This document shows positions 10,269 to 18,289 of a DNA stretch of 64,000 nucleotides, in pieces (position 1 is the stretch's first letter; each line of letters begins with the position of its first letter). This stretch comes from Pelagibius litoralis (GTDB lineage Bacteria > Pseudomonadota > Alphaproteobacteria > Kiloniellales > Kiloniellaceae): the NCBI RefSeq assembly GCF_011683915.1, contig NZ_JAAQPH010000011.1, positions 151,353 through 215,352 on the forward strand, given 5' to 3'. The notes under the pieces were generated by a model that was not told the DNA's origin, did no database searches, and saw nothing but the letters and a program-made list of their open reading frames with translations. The position numbers were made by a program, and so were the translations under genes.

Positions 10269-11039
10269 TTACTGAACGAAGGTATTGGACAGACTGCCAA
10301 TACCTTCGATGCTGATTTCAATGCTGTTGCTCGGCTCCTTCATCGAGCCGACCCCGATGGAGGTGCCGCAGGCGATGACATCGCCGGGCAGCAGGGTCAT
10401 GTCATGGGACAGCAGGCTGACCAGCCGATGCGGCGGAAAGATCATGTCGGACAGCGGGTAGTTCTGCCGTTCCTGGCCGTTCAAAACGGTTTTCACCGAA
10501 CAGGTCAGAGGGTCGATATCCGTCGCGATGGCCGGGCCGAAGACGCCGAAGGTGTCGTAGCTCTTGGCCCGCGCCCACTGGGGAAAGGTCGGGTCCTTGG
10601 AAATGATCTTGGCCGCCGTCACATCGTTGATGCAGGTGTAGCCGAAGATGTGGCCGGGGGCGTCCTCTTCGCTCACTTCGCTGCAGGTCTTGCCGATGAC
10701 GATGCCCAGTTCGCCTTCGTAGACCACCGGGCCGTCGTAGCTCTTTGGCCGGCGGATGGTCTGCCCCGTCGCCAGGAAAGCGTTGGGCGCCTTCAGCAGG
10801 AACAGCGGTTCCTCCGGCTCGGCGACCTCCAGCTTGGCGGCCAGGGCATGGAAGTTGTTCCACAGGCAGATCATCTTGCCGGGGTCGCAGGGCGTCAGCA
10901 GCTCGGCGCCGTCCAGCGCCAGCGTCTCGCCACTGGGCTGCGGATCGTCGAAAAGGCCGCCGTCGCAGACCTGAATGGTCCCGTTTTCCAGTCGACCGAC
11001 TGTCACGGTTCCGTTGTGCCGGAATCGAACCCAATGCAT
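10269..11039 (-). CDS. Fumarylacetoacetate hydrolase family protein
   Basis: A 256-residue member of the FAH fold, whose enzymes hydrolyse, hydrate or decarboxylate 2-oxo acid-type compounds. The metal-binding glutamates are in YEGELGIVIGK, and the family motifs GYTCINDVTAAKI, ARAKSYDTFGVFGP and LLPGDVIACGTSIGVG are intact. It is the first gene of a two-gene unit with the ketopantoate-reductase-like gene. A perfect inverted repeat lies 110 bp upstream. The exact reaction cannot be assigned. Confidence 0.87.
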   Translation of the reverse strand: MHWVRFRHNGTVTVGRLENGTIQVCDGGLFDDPQPSGETLALDGAELLTPCDPGKMICLWNNFHALAAKLEVAEPEEPLFLLKAPNAFLATGQTIRRPKSYDGPVVYEGELGIVIGKTCSEVSEEDAPGHIFGYTCINDVTAAKIISKDPTFPQWARAKSYDTFGVFGPAIATDIDPLTCSVKTVLNGQERQNYPLSDMIFPPHRLVSLLSHDMTLLPGDVIACGTSIGVGSMKEPSNSIEISIEGIGSLSNTFVQ

Positions 11040-11149
11040 GGACTTTGCTCCCTTGACGGCTCGCCCGCTTGGCTGAGTCGCCAGCAGATCGCTTGTTGAT
11101 CGACACTATGGGGCAGCTTCGCCGCCACCGTAAAGGCATCTGAAAAACT

Positions 11150-11166
11150 TTTCCACATCGTGGAAA
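11150..11166. promoter_or_regulatory. Perfect inverted repeat, IclR-type operator candidate
   Basis: TTTCCACATCGTGGAAA, 7-bp arms around ATC, lies in the 140-bp gap between pcaB and the FAH gene. TTCCRC-N3-GYGGAA palindromes are common binding sites of IclR-family regulators of catabolic operons. It stands upstream of the FAH gene on the minus strand. Confidence 0.55.
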
Positions 11167-11179
11167 CGGGTCGGTCGTC

Positions 11180-12505
11180 TCACTTGCCGCGGCGCAAAAC
11201 CCGCTCAATGAATTGACGGCTCATCCCCGCGTGCTGCGCCGGGTCGCGCAGGGCCTGCCAATCGACGGGGGCGTCGCTGGCCGCGGCCAGGATGTCGAAG
11301 AGATGCCGCCCGCTCGCCGAGACTTCCTTGCAGGCCTGTTTCACCAGGGCCTGGGCATCCTCGCGCGGCAGGTGGCGGGAAAGCGCGAAGCTTGCGGCTT
11401 CGGCCAGCACCAGGCCGTTGGCGGCTTCCAGATTGGCGCGCATGCGTTCGGCGTTGACCTGCAGAGCCTCCAGCAGGCCATTAATGTGGTTCAGGGCACT
11501 GCCGCAGGCGAGCAGCATCTGTGGCAGGACCAGCCACTCCTGCTGCCAGGCGGCGCCGTCGCGCTCCTGATTGTGCAGGGCGGTTGCCTGCATCTGCCCG
11601 GCCAGGCCGGCGTTCAGTCGGGCCAGCGCCAGGATCGCCTCGGAGCGGACCGGATTGGCTTTCTGCGGCATGGTGGAGGAGCCGCCGCCGGCGCCTTCGC
11701 GGACTTCGCCGACCTCGCTCTGGCTGAGCAGCAGGACGTCCCCGGCGATCTTGCCGAGGCTGCCGGTCACCAGGGCGAGCCAGGATGACAGCTCGATCAG
11801 GCCGTCGCGCTGATTGTGCCAGGGCAGGGCGGGAACCGCGAGATCGAGCCGCGCGGCCAGGGCAGTTTCGACCTTGGCGGCGGCCCGCTCGCCGAGCGCC
11901 GACAGGGTGCCGGAGGCGCCGCCGAAGGAAAGTACCTCCAGCCTTGGCCGCAATTCGTCCAGCCTTTCACGGTGGCGTTGGAGCGGCGCAAGCCAGCCGG
12001 CGACCTTGAGGCCGAAGGTGGTCGGCGTCGCCTGCTGGCCGCGGGTCCGTGCCACCATGACCGTGTCGCCTTCGGCAGCCGCCGTTGTGGCGAGTTTTCC
12101 GCAGACCGCGACGAGGCGCTTATCGAAGATGTCCAGGATCTTGCACAGGCGTAACAACAGGGCCGTATCCATGACGTCCTGGCTGGTGGCGCCCCAGTGT
12201 ACGAAGCTGGCCGCCTCGCCGCCGACGGCTTCGCGCAGCGCCGCGACCAGGGCCGGTATCGGAATGCCGTCGCGTGCGGTGGCTTCGGTCAGTTCTGCAG
12301 GGTCCGGGTCGAAGGTTCTGGCCACTTCCGCGATGCGCAGTGCGGCGCTTTCGGGAATGGCGGCGCAGTCTCCCCCCGCCTCCGCCAAAGCGGCTTCGAA
12401 ATCCAGCATCGCGCGCAGCTGCGCGGTATCGTCCAACAAGGCGATGCTCTCGGCGTCGGACAGCAGGGCGCCATAGAGAACACTGTCGAAGGGAAGGGCA
12501 CTCAT
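11180..12505 (-). CDS. pcaB: 3-carboxy-cis,cis-muconate cycloisomerase
   Basis: A 441-residue member of the fumarase/aspartase superfamily that lactonises 3-carboxymuconate in protocatechuate degradation. The superfamily signature is GGGSSTMPQKANPVRSEAIL (~residue 275). Other conserved blocks are VHWGATSQDVMDTAL and ARTRGQQATPTTFG. The pca neighbours decide for PcaB over adenylosuccinate lyase. It is the last gene of the pca operon, 6 bp after the BKACE gene. Confidence 0.92.
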   Translation of the reverse strand: MSALPFDSVLYGALLSDAESIALLDDTAQLRAMLDFEAALAEAGGDCAAIPESAALRIAEVARTFDPDPAELTEATARDGIPIPALVAALREAVGGEAASFVHWGATSQDVMDTALLLRLCKILDIFDKRLVAVCGKLATTAAAEGDTVMVARTRGQQATPTTFGLKVAGWLAPLQRHRERLDELRPRLEVLSFGGASGTLSALGERAAAKVETALAARLDLAVPALPWHNQRDGLIELSSWLALVTGSLGKIAGDVLLLSQSEVGEVREGAGGGSSTMPQKANPVRSEAILALARLNAGLAGQMQATALHNQERDGAAWQQEWLVLPQMLLACGSALNHINGLLEALQVNAERMRANLEAANGLVLAEAASFALSRHLPREDAQALVKQACKEVSASGRHLFDILAAASDAPVDWQALRDPAQHAGMSRQFIERVLRRGK

Positions 12506-12511
12506 CTTGGA

Positions 12512-13366
12512 TCAAGCCGCCGCCGGGAGTTTCAGGATCTCCCGCGCTTCGGCCACGCTGGCGGGGTGGCGGCCGTAGTAGCCGCAGAGCGCGGCCACCC
12601 GCGCCACCAGCTCGGCATTGCTCGCGGCGAGGCGCGCCTTGTCGAAACGGATGTTGTCCTCCAATCCGGTGCGGCAGTGCCCGCCCATCTCCAGCGCCCA
12701 GAGGTTCAGGTCCAGCTGGCTGCGGCCGATGCCGGCGGCGGTCCAGGTTGCGTCCGGCAACAGGGCCTTCAGTTGCGCGACCTCGAATTCCAATATCGCG
12801 CGCCGCGGCGGCAGGGCGTTCTTCAGGCCGAACACGAACTGCACATGAAGCGGTGTTTTCAGCTGCCCGCTTGTCGCCATGTCGGCGGCGGCATAGAGCA
12901 TCGCCAGATCGAAGATCTCGACCTCCGGCTTGATGCCGTAGCGCAGCATATCGCTTGCCAGGGTGTCGATGAGCTCGGGCGGATTCTCATAGATCATGTT
13001 GGGGAAGTTCACCGAGCCGGTGGCGAGTGAGGCCATGTCCGGACAGTGGTGCAGCATCGCGCCGCGCTGATCCGCCGCGCGCCCGCGCCCGCCGGTGGAG
13101 AATTGCACGATCATGCCCGGGCAGTGCCTGTGCACGCCTTCCTGGAAAGCAGCGAACTTCTCGGGGTCGGAGGAAGCGCGCTGTTGTTCGTCGCGCACAT
13201 GCACGTGGACGATGGTGGCGCCGGCCTCAAAGGCCTCCTGGGTCGACTCGATCTGCTCGGCCACGGTGATCGGCACCGCCGGATTGTCTTCCTTGCGCGG
13301 CACCGATCCGGTGATGGCGACGGTGATGATGCAGGGCCCGGTTCCGGGCTCTCGGGTGTCAGACAT
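12512..13366 (-). CDS. Beta-keto acid cleavage enzyme (BKACE, DUF849) in the pca operon
   Basis: A 284-residue TIM-barrel enzyme. BKACE proteins transfer the acetyl end of a beta-keto acid: beta-keto acid + acetyl-CoA gives acetoacetate + a new acyl-CoA, using zinc. Seen here are PRKEDNPAVPIT near the start, the zinc histidines in TIVHVHVRDE, and the family blocks GMIVQFSTGGRGR, VNFPNMIYEN and GHCRTGLEDNI. It overlaps pcaG by 8 bp and is followed by pcaB. No pcaI, pcaJ or pcaF is present, so beta-ketoadipate is the likely substrate, giving succinyl-CoA and acetoacetate. That use is an established BKACE activity class; its assignment here is from context. Confidence 0.88.
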   Translation of the reverse strand: MSDTREPGTGPCIITVAITGSVPRKEDNPAVPITVAEQIESTQEAFEAGATIVHVHVRDEQQRASSDPEKFAAFQEGVHRHCPGMIVQFSTGGRGRAADQRGAMLHHCPDMASLATGSVNFPNMIYENPPELIDTLASDMLRYGIKPEVEIFDLAMLYAAADMATSGQLKTPLHVQFVFGLKNALPPRRAILEFEVAQLKALLPDATWTAAGIGRSQLDLNLWALEMGGHCRTGLEDNIRFDKARLAASNAELVARVAALCGYYGRHPASVAEAREILKLPAAA

Positions 13367-13934
13367 CGAAGAACACGGTTTCCCGCTCCCCTTGCATGTG
13401 AATGTCGAAGCGGTAGGTGCCGGGTTCTTCGGGCTCTGCGATCAGGGTGGCGCGGCGCGCGGGCTCGACCGAAGCCAGGATCGGATCGCGCCCGTTGGCT
13501 TCTGCTTCGTCGGCAAAGTAGATCCGGGTGTAGAGATGGCTCAGCAGGCCGCGCATGAAAACGATGGCAGTGACGTGCGGTGCCTGTCGCTCATCGACGG
13601 TGCCGGGCTTGTAAGTCGTGAAGCGGAAGCCGTTTTCATCATCGTAACCGGTGCCGCAGCGCCCGAACCCGGTAAAGCCGCGGTTACCCTGGGCCCCCGG
13701 CTGAAGGTATCGCCCCTGCGGATCGGCCTGCCAGATCTCGATCATGGCATCGGTCACCACCGCGCCGGCGCCGTCGAACACCTGGCCCTTGATGACGATC
13801 TCCCGGCCCGCCGTGGCCGGGTCGCGCAGGTCCGCGCCCGCCAGGCTGCGAAAGGCATAGCCGTACTGTTCCGGTGTCAGGCCGTAGGCGAAGAAGGGGC
13901 CGACGGTCTGCGACGGCGTCTGGCCCTTGCTCAT
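13359..13934 (-). CDS. pcaG: Protocatechuate 3,4-dioxygenase alpha subunit
   Basis: A 191-residue intradiol dioxygenase alpha chain. It has TPSQTVGPFFAYGLTPEQYGY at the N-terminus, IEIWQADPQGRY, and the C-terminal HVTAIVFMRGLLSHLYTRIYF segment. As in other alpha chains the iron ligands are not complete; iron is held by PcaH. It overlaps pcaH by ATGA and BKACE by 8 bp. Confidence 0.94.
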   Translation of the reverse strand: MSKGQTPSQTVGPFFAYGLTPEQYGYAFRSLAGADLRDPATAGREIVIKGQVFDGAGAVVTDAMIEIWQADPQGRYLQPGAQGNRGFTGFGRCGTGYDDENGFRFTTYKPGTVDERQAPHVTAIVFMRGLLSHLYTRIYFADEAEANGRDPILASVEPARRATLIAEPEEPGTYRFDIHMQGERETVFFDV

Positions 13935-14644
13935 GGCGTTGCCTCCCAGGGCGTTTCCAGGCGCCCGCGCAGCACGATGTCGAAGCGGTAGCCGAGCGCG
14001 AAGCCGGCCTCCGTGGCATCGATATCGAAGACGGCAACCAGCCGGTCCTGTGCCTCTGCCGGGGTCGACTGAAAGATCGGGTCCAGCGGCAACAGGGGAT
14101 CGCCGGGAAAGTACATCTGGGTGACCAGCCGGGTAGCGATCGAGGGGCCGAAGACGGAAAGGTGAATGTGTGCCGGCCGCCAGGCATTGTCGTGATTGCC
14201 CCAGGGATAGGCGCCGGGCTTGATGGAGATGAAGCGGTAGCGGCCTTCGGCGTCGGTGACGCAGCGCCCGCCACCGAAGAAGTTCGGATCAACAGGCGCG
14301 TCGTGCTGGTCCACCTTGTGGATGTAGCGCCCGGCGGCATTGGCCTGCCATATCTCCACCAGCATGCCGGGCTGCGGCTTTTCATCTTCGTCCAGCACGC
14401 GGCCGGTCACGATGATACGCTCGCCCAATGGTCCGCCCTGGGGGTCGCCGTCCCGGCGGCCGTTGCGCGTCAGGTCGGCGTCGTCAGGGCCGACGGCCTC
14501 GGCGCCGTAGACGGGGCCGGTCAATTCCGAAAGGCCCTGCGGCAGCGGCACCAGGGGCTTGGTCGCGCCGCGCAGGCCCGTTGACTTGTAGCCGGCGTCG
14601 ATCAACAGCGGATGACTGGACCAGTCCCTGGGCCGGAAACTCAT
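13931..14644 (-). CDS. pcaH: Protocatechuate 3,4-dioxygenase beta subunit
   Basis: A 237-residue beta chain carrying the non-heme Fe(III) site. It opens the ring of protocatechuate between the two hydroxylated carbons to 3-carboxymuconate. The iron ligands are visible as Tyr in WQANAAGRYIHKVD and as Tyr-His-His in PGAYPWGNHDNAWRPAHIHLS. The adjacent motif QMYFPGDPL is typical. It sits between pcaC and pcaG with 4-bp overlaps at both ends, consistent with stoichiometric synthesis. Confidence 0.95.
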   Translation of the reverse strand: MSFRPRDWSSHPLLIDAGYKSTGLRGATKPLVPLPQGLSELTGPVYGAEAVGPDDADLTRNGRRDGDPQGGPLGERIIVTGRVLDEDEKPQPGMLVEIWQANAAGRYIHKVDQHDAPVDPNFFGGGRCVTDAEGRYRFISIKPGAYPWGNHDNAWRPAHIHLSVFGPSIATRLVTQMYFPGDPLLPLDPIFQSTPAEAQDRLVAVFDIDATEAGFALGYRFDIVLRGRLETPWEATP

Positions 14645-15033
14645 GCGCCGGACTCCTTTGCCATTTGGCCGAGGGTCTTCTTGGCGATCTTGAAGGCCCG
14701 GTTGGCGGCCGGTACCCCGGCGTAGACGGCGACATGCAACAGGGCTTCGGTGATTTCCTCGGCAGAGGCGCCGGTGTTGGCGCTCGCCCGGACATGCATG
14801 GCAACCTCCTCGTCGTGGCCGAGGGCGGCGAGCAGCGCGATGGTGATCAGGCTGCGGTCGCGCTGGCTGAGGCCGGGGCGCGACCAGACGCTGCCCCAGG
14901 CCCCGGCGGTGATGAAATCCTGAAAGGCGGCGTCGATCTCGGTCGTGTTGGCCTCGGCGCGGGCCACGTGGGCCTCTCCCAGTACCTGGGCACGGGTTGC
15001 GCGCCCGGTTGTCAGGCGTTTGTCTTCAGACAA
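14641..15033 (-). CDS. pcaC: 4-carboxymuconolactone decarboxylase
   Basis: A 130-residue AhpD-fold protein that decarboxylates 4-carboxymuconolactone to beta-ketoadipate enol-lactone. Visible family pattern: GEAHVARAEANTTEIDAAFQDFITAGAWGSVWSR is preceded by a short N-arm, then LSQRDRSLITIALLAALGHDEEVAMHVRA and GVPAANRAFKIAK. It has no CxxC, as expected for PcaC rather than a peroxidase. It overlaps pcaD by 8 bp and pcaH by 4 bp. Confidence 0.94.
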   Translation of the reverse strand: MSEDKRLTTGRATRAQVLGEAHVARAEANTTEIDAAFQDFITAGAWGSVWSRPGLSQRDRSLITIALLAALGHDEEVAMHVRASANTGASAEEITEALLHVAVYAGVPAANRAFKIAKKTLGQMAKESGA

Positions 15034-15820
15034 GGCCGGCCTCCCGGGTGAAAGTGAGGATCAGCTCGGCGACGACCTGCGGCTGTTCGATACAGGGCAG
15101 GTGACCGGCGCCTGCAATCACCTCGCAGCGGGCGCCGGGGATCAGGGCCGTCAGCTCCTGCATCAGCGCCGGCGGGGTCGCGCCGTCTTCTTCGCCCACC
15201 ATGCAGAGGGTCGGTACGGCGATTGCCGGGGTCTGATCGGTAAAGTCCGTGTCACGGATGGCTGCAGAGGTACCGGCATAGCCGGCGGCCGGGGTACGGG
15301 TCAGCATGTTGCGCCAGCCGGCCAGGGCGACCGGATCGCCCTCGCGCAGCGCTTTGGTGAACCAGCGCTCCATGACGCCCTCGGCGATGGCGGCGATCCC
15401 CTCCGTCTCGACCGTGGCGATGCGGCTGTTCCAGAGCGCGTCATTGCCGATCTTGTGGGCGGTGTCGCAGAGGATGAGGCCGCGCACCAGATCCGGCCGG
15501 CTGGCGTAGAGACCCTGGGCGATCAGGCCGCCGACCGAGAGCCCGCAGATGACAGCCTTGTCGATGGACAGGCTGTCCATGAGCGCCGCCAGGTCTTCGA
15601 CATGGTCCGTCATGGCGTAGGGCGAGACCCCGATATCGGAAAGGCCGTGCCCGCGCTTGTCGTAGCGCAGGATGCGGAAGCGCTCGCCCAGCCGCGCCAC
15701 GACCTGATCCCAGATGCGGAAATCCGTCCCCAGGGAATTGGAGAACACCAGCGCCGGTCTTTCCGTCATACCACTGTCGCTGACATGCAGGGTGAGGCCG
15801 TTCACCGCCATGAAGTGCAT
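15026..15820 (-). CDS. pcaD: 3-oxoadipate enol-lactonase
   Basis: A 264-residue alpha/beta hydrolase that opens beta-ketoadipate enol-lactone. The nucleophile elbow is CGLSVGG (~residue 95), the oxyanion region SNSLGTDFRIWD, and the catalytic His lies in AGAGHLPCIEQP. ATG 15820 is chosen: it is preceded by AGAGGA and starts the fold directly (MHFMAVNGLTLHV); an upstream ATG at 15886 would add 22 unrelated residues. It is the first gene of the pca operon, facing a divergent gene 169 bp away. No PcaQ-type regulator is adjacent. Confidence 0.93.
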   Translation of the reverse strand: MHFMAVNGLTLHVSDSGMTERPALVFSNSLGTDFRIWDQVVARLGERFRILRYDKRGHGLSDIGVSPYAMTDHVEDLAALMDSLSIDKAVICGLSVGGLIAQGLYASRPDLVRGLILCDTAHKIGNDALWNSRIATVETEGIAAIAEGVMERWFTKALREGDPVALAGWRNMLTRTPAAGYAGTSAAIRDTDFTDQTPAIAVPTLCMVGEEDGATPPALMQELTALIPGARCEVIAGAGHLPCIEQPQVVAELILTFTREAGLV

Positions 15821-15988
15821 CGCCGTCCTCTGCTCCCTCGTTTTTTGGTTTCTGTTGACCGTCCCGTTATTCCATATCTCGGCCACTATTCAAAACGTGA
15901 TGCGGTGCGGGTCTTGACCCGGCCAGGACCCTAAGGCCTAGTGGATGCAATCAAATCGTGACTGTGACCCCCCAGAGAGACCCCGCCC

Positions 15989-17179
15989 ATGAAGCCTGAG
16001 GATCGTTCCGTCGTGCGCCGTTCGGCGCCGCCTGCCTCCAAAACCACGCCCCTGGTCACCCCGCTGTTTCCCTCGGTCGTCTACTGTGCCGAGGATGCGG
16101 ATGCCCTGGACGATGTCTATGAAGGGCGGGCCAGCGGCTACAGCTATGCCCGCGAAGGTCACCCCAACGCCAGTCTTCTGGCCGACAAGATCTCCTGGAT
16201 GGAGGGGGTCGAGGGCGGCATCATTACCGCCTCCGGCATGGCCGCGCTTTCTGCGGTTTTCCTGGCGCTGCTCGACAAGGGCGACCACATCGTCGCCGGA
16301 AACCAGCTCTACGGGCGCTGTCTCAGGCTGTTGACCAAGGACCTGCCGCGTCTGGGCTTCGATGCCAGCCTTGTCGATGCCGCCGATGTTTCAGCGGTCG
16401 AAGCGGCGCTGCGCCCGGAAACCAAGCTGTTGCTGGTGGAGGTTGTCGCCAATCCGACTCTGCGGCTGGCCGATATCAAAGGCCTGGCCAAGCTTGCCAG
16501 GCAACGCGGTCTGATCTTCGTGGTCGACAACACCTTCACCACGCCCCGGTCGTTCCGGCCCTTCGATCTCGGCGCCGATGTCGTCGTGCATTCCGTCACC
16601 AAGCTGCTGGCCGGGCATAGCGACGTCACCCTGGGATATGTGGCCGCCAAGGATGAAGCGCGGAACACGGCGCTCTACGACGCTGTCACCACCTGGGGGC
16701 TGAACGCCAGCCCCTTCGATTGCTGGTTGGCCGAGCGTGGCCTCAATACCTTTGATCTGCGCTTCCAGCGGGCCCAGGAAAACGCCAAGGCCCTGGCCGA
16801 TCATCTGCGCGGGCTACCCGGTGTGCTGCGTGTTCTCTATCCCGGCGAGGACGATCATCCGGACCGCGCCCTGGCGCGCGACCTGCTGCAGGGCAACTAC
16901 AGCCACATGGTCAGTTTCGAGCTGGATGCCGACCGCGCCGGGGTGAACGCTTTCGTGCGGGCAGCGGGCAACATCGCCTTCGCCCCGACGCTGGGGGATG
17001 TGGGCACCACCATCAGCCATCCGGCCAGCTCTTCCCATCGGGCGCTTTCCGCCGAAGAACGCGCCGCCCTGGGCATCAGCGAGGGCTTTATCCGCGTTTC
17101 CGTCGGGGTCGAGGAAATCGACCTGCTGAAGCGCGAGCTGACCGCCGCCGTCGCGGCCGCCTCTGCCGCAAAAGCCTAG
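15989..17179 (+). CDS. PLP-dependent transsulfuration enzyme (Cys/Met metabolism family)
   Basis: A 396-residue member of the cystathionine gamma-synthase / O-acetylhomoserine sulfhydrylase / methionine gamma-lyase family. PLP lysine is in SVTKLLAGHSDVTLG; other motifs are SGYSYAREGHPNASLL, SGMAALSAVF, VDNTFTTPRSF and the C-terminal EGFIRVSVGVEEIDLL. It is cytoplasmic. The exact reaction within the family cannot be read from sequence. Its TAG stop shares the palindrome CTAG with the stop codon of the convergent znuA. Confidence 0.88.
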   Translation: MKPEDRSVVRRSAPPASKTTPLVTPLFPSVVYCAEDADALDDVYEGRASGYSYAREGHPNASLLADKISWMEGVEGGIITASGMAALSAVFLALLDKGDHIVAGNQLYGRCLRLLTKDLPRLGFDASLVDAADVSAVEAALRPETKLLLVEVVANPTLRLADIKGLAKLARQRGLIFVVDNTFTTPRSFRPFDLGADVVVHSVTKLLAGHSDVTLGYVAAKDEARNTALYDAVTTWGLNASPFDCWLAERGLNTFDLRFQRAQENAKALADHLRGLPGVLRVLYPGEDDHPDRALARDLLQGNYSHMVSFELDADRAGVNAFVRAAGNIAFAPTLGDVGTTISHPASSSHRALSAEERAALGISEGFIRVSVGVEEIDLLKRELTAAVAAASAAKA

Positions 17180-18183
17180 CTGTTCTCGCTCAGGCAGTTC
17201 CGCAAGGCCGCCGCGTTGCGGCGCATCAGCTCGAAGTAGAGATCTGGCCCGTCCTCCAGCTCAGCACCCAGCGGGTCCAGGATGCCGGTCCGGGCCTGGG
17301 TGCCCTCGACCACCACGCCGACCAGCCTGGGTTCGAACTGGGGTTCGGCAAAGACGCAGCGGGCCTGCAATTCGGCGATCTTGCCGCGCATCTCGCTCAG
17401 CCGTGCGGCGCCGGGCTGGCGGTCCGGACTGACGGTGATGGAGCCGACGGTGTTCAGGCCGAAGCGCCGTTCCAGGTACTGAAAGGCATCGTGGAATACG
17501 ACAAAGGGCCGGTCTTTCACCGGCGCCAGTTCGGCGGCGATTTCCGCGCTCAACTGGTCGAGCCGGCGCTCCATGATCATGCGGTTGGCGTGATAGATGC
17601 CGCTGTTGTCGGGATCGCTGCGGATCAGCGCTTCGGCCACCGCCGCGACCATGGCTTTGGCATTTTCCGGGTCCAGCCAGATATGCATGTCCCGCTCGCC
17701 GTGCGCGTGATCATGCTCGGCCTCATGACCATGGTCGGCGTGCTCGGCGTGGCCGTGTTCTTCGTGCTCGTGCCTCTCGTGCCCTTGCTCCGAATGCTCG
17801 TCGTCGTGCTCCGCCCAGGGTCCGCCTTCGCGGAACGGCAGCAATGCCACGCCGGGGGCCTCGCTGAGGCCGACGACTTCGGCATTGCGCGCCAGTTGTT
17901 CGATTGAATCTTCGAGGAAGAGCTCCAGCTCATCGCCGATCCAAAACACCAGCTTCGCCTTCTCCAGCGCCGCCGCGTCGGAGGGTTTCATGCTGTAGCT
18001 GTGCGGCGATCCGCCGGCCTTGACGATCAGATGGGGTTCGCCCGCGCCCTTCATCACAGAGGCGACCAGGGAATGAACCGGTTTGATCGAAGTGACGACG
18101 GTCGGTGCCTCCGCGGCGATGGCCGGTAGGCTGAATACCAGCGCGGCAGCGGCGAAAAGCAGGGAAAGGGCGGTTTTTTGCAT
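17176..18183 (-). CDS. znuA: High-affinity zinc ABC transporter binding protein ZnuA
   Basis: A 335-residue periplasmic zinc receptor. ATG 18183 begins a clean signal peptide (MQKTALSLLFAAAALVFSLPAIAA). Metal-site motifs are IKPVHSLVASVM, GGSPHSYSMKPSD and VFHDAFQYLERRFGL. Residues ~130-170 form the histidine/acid-rich loop typical of ZnuA (HERHEHEEHGHAEHADHGHE). It is transcribed divergently from znuC, znuB and zur, with a Zur-like box in the shared 106-bp region. Confidence 0.95.
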   Translation of the reverse strand: MQKTALSLLFAAAALVFSLPAIAAEAPTVVTSIKPVHSLVASVMKGAGEPHLIVKAGGSPHSYSMKPSDAAALEKAKLVFWIGDELELFLEDSIEQLARNAEVVGLSEAPGVALLPFREGGPWAEHDDEHSEQGHERHEHEEHGHAEHADHGHEAEHDHAHGERDMHIWLDPENAKAMVAAVAEALIRSDPDNSGIYHANRMIMERRLDQLSAEIAAELAPVKDRPFVVFHDAFQYLERRFGLNTVGSITVSPDRQPGAARLSEMRGKIAELQARCVFAEPQFEPRLVGVVVEGTQARTGILDPLGAELEDGPDLYFELMRRNAAALRNCLSENS

Positions 18184-18237
18184 GTTTTCCAAAGGTCCTG
18201 AGTGCCCGGCGAATGCCGGCTTGAGCAAAGAAGTGTA

Positions 18238-18249
18238 ATGATATAACGT
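18238..18249. promoter_or_regulatory. Zur-box-like element in the znuA/znuC divergent promoter
   Basis: ATGATATAACGT differs at two positions from the palindromic core ATGTTATAACAT of alphaproteobacterial Zur boxes. The flanks (GTGTA on the left, ATGTT on the right) extend it weakly. It lies 55 bp before znuA and 40 bp before znuC, where a zinc-loaded Zur would shut off both. Confidence 0.6.
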
Positions 18250-18289
18250 ATGTTTTTTCGCCTCGCAAGAGGAGTCTCAGGAAAGGTCC

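Noticed and set aside
10259..10272. TTGCGTGCGCTTAC, similar to the LacI operator
   Set aside because: Two mismatches break the palindrome core and it overlaps the stop codon of the FAH gene with no promoter nearby.
11180..12505. Adenylosuccinate lyase (PurB)
   Set aside because: Same superfamily, but it is the final gene of a pca operon, which fits PcaB.
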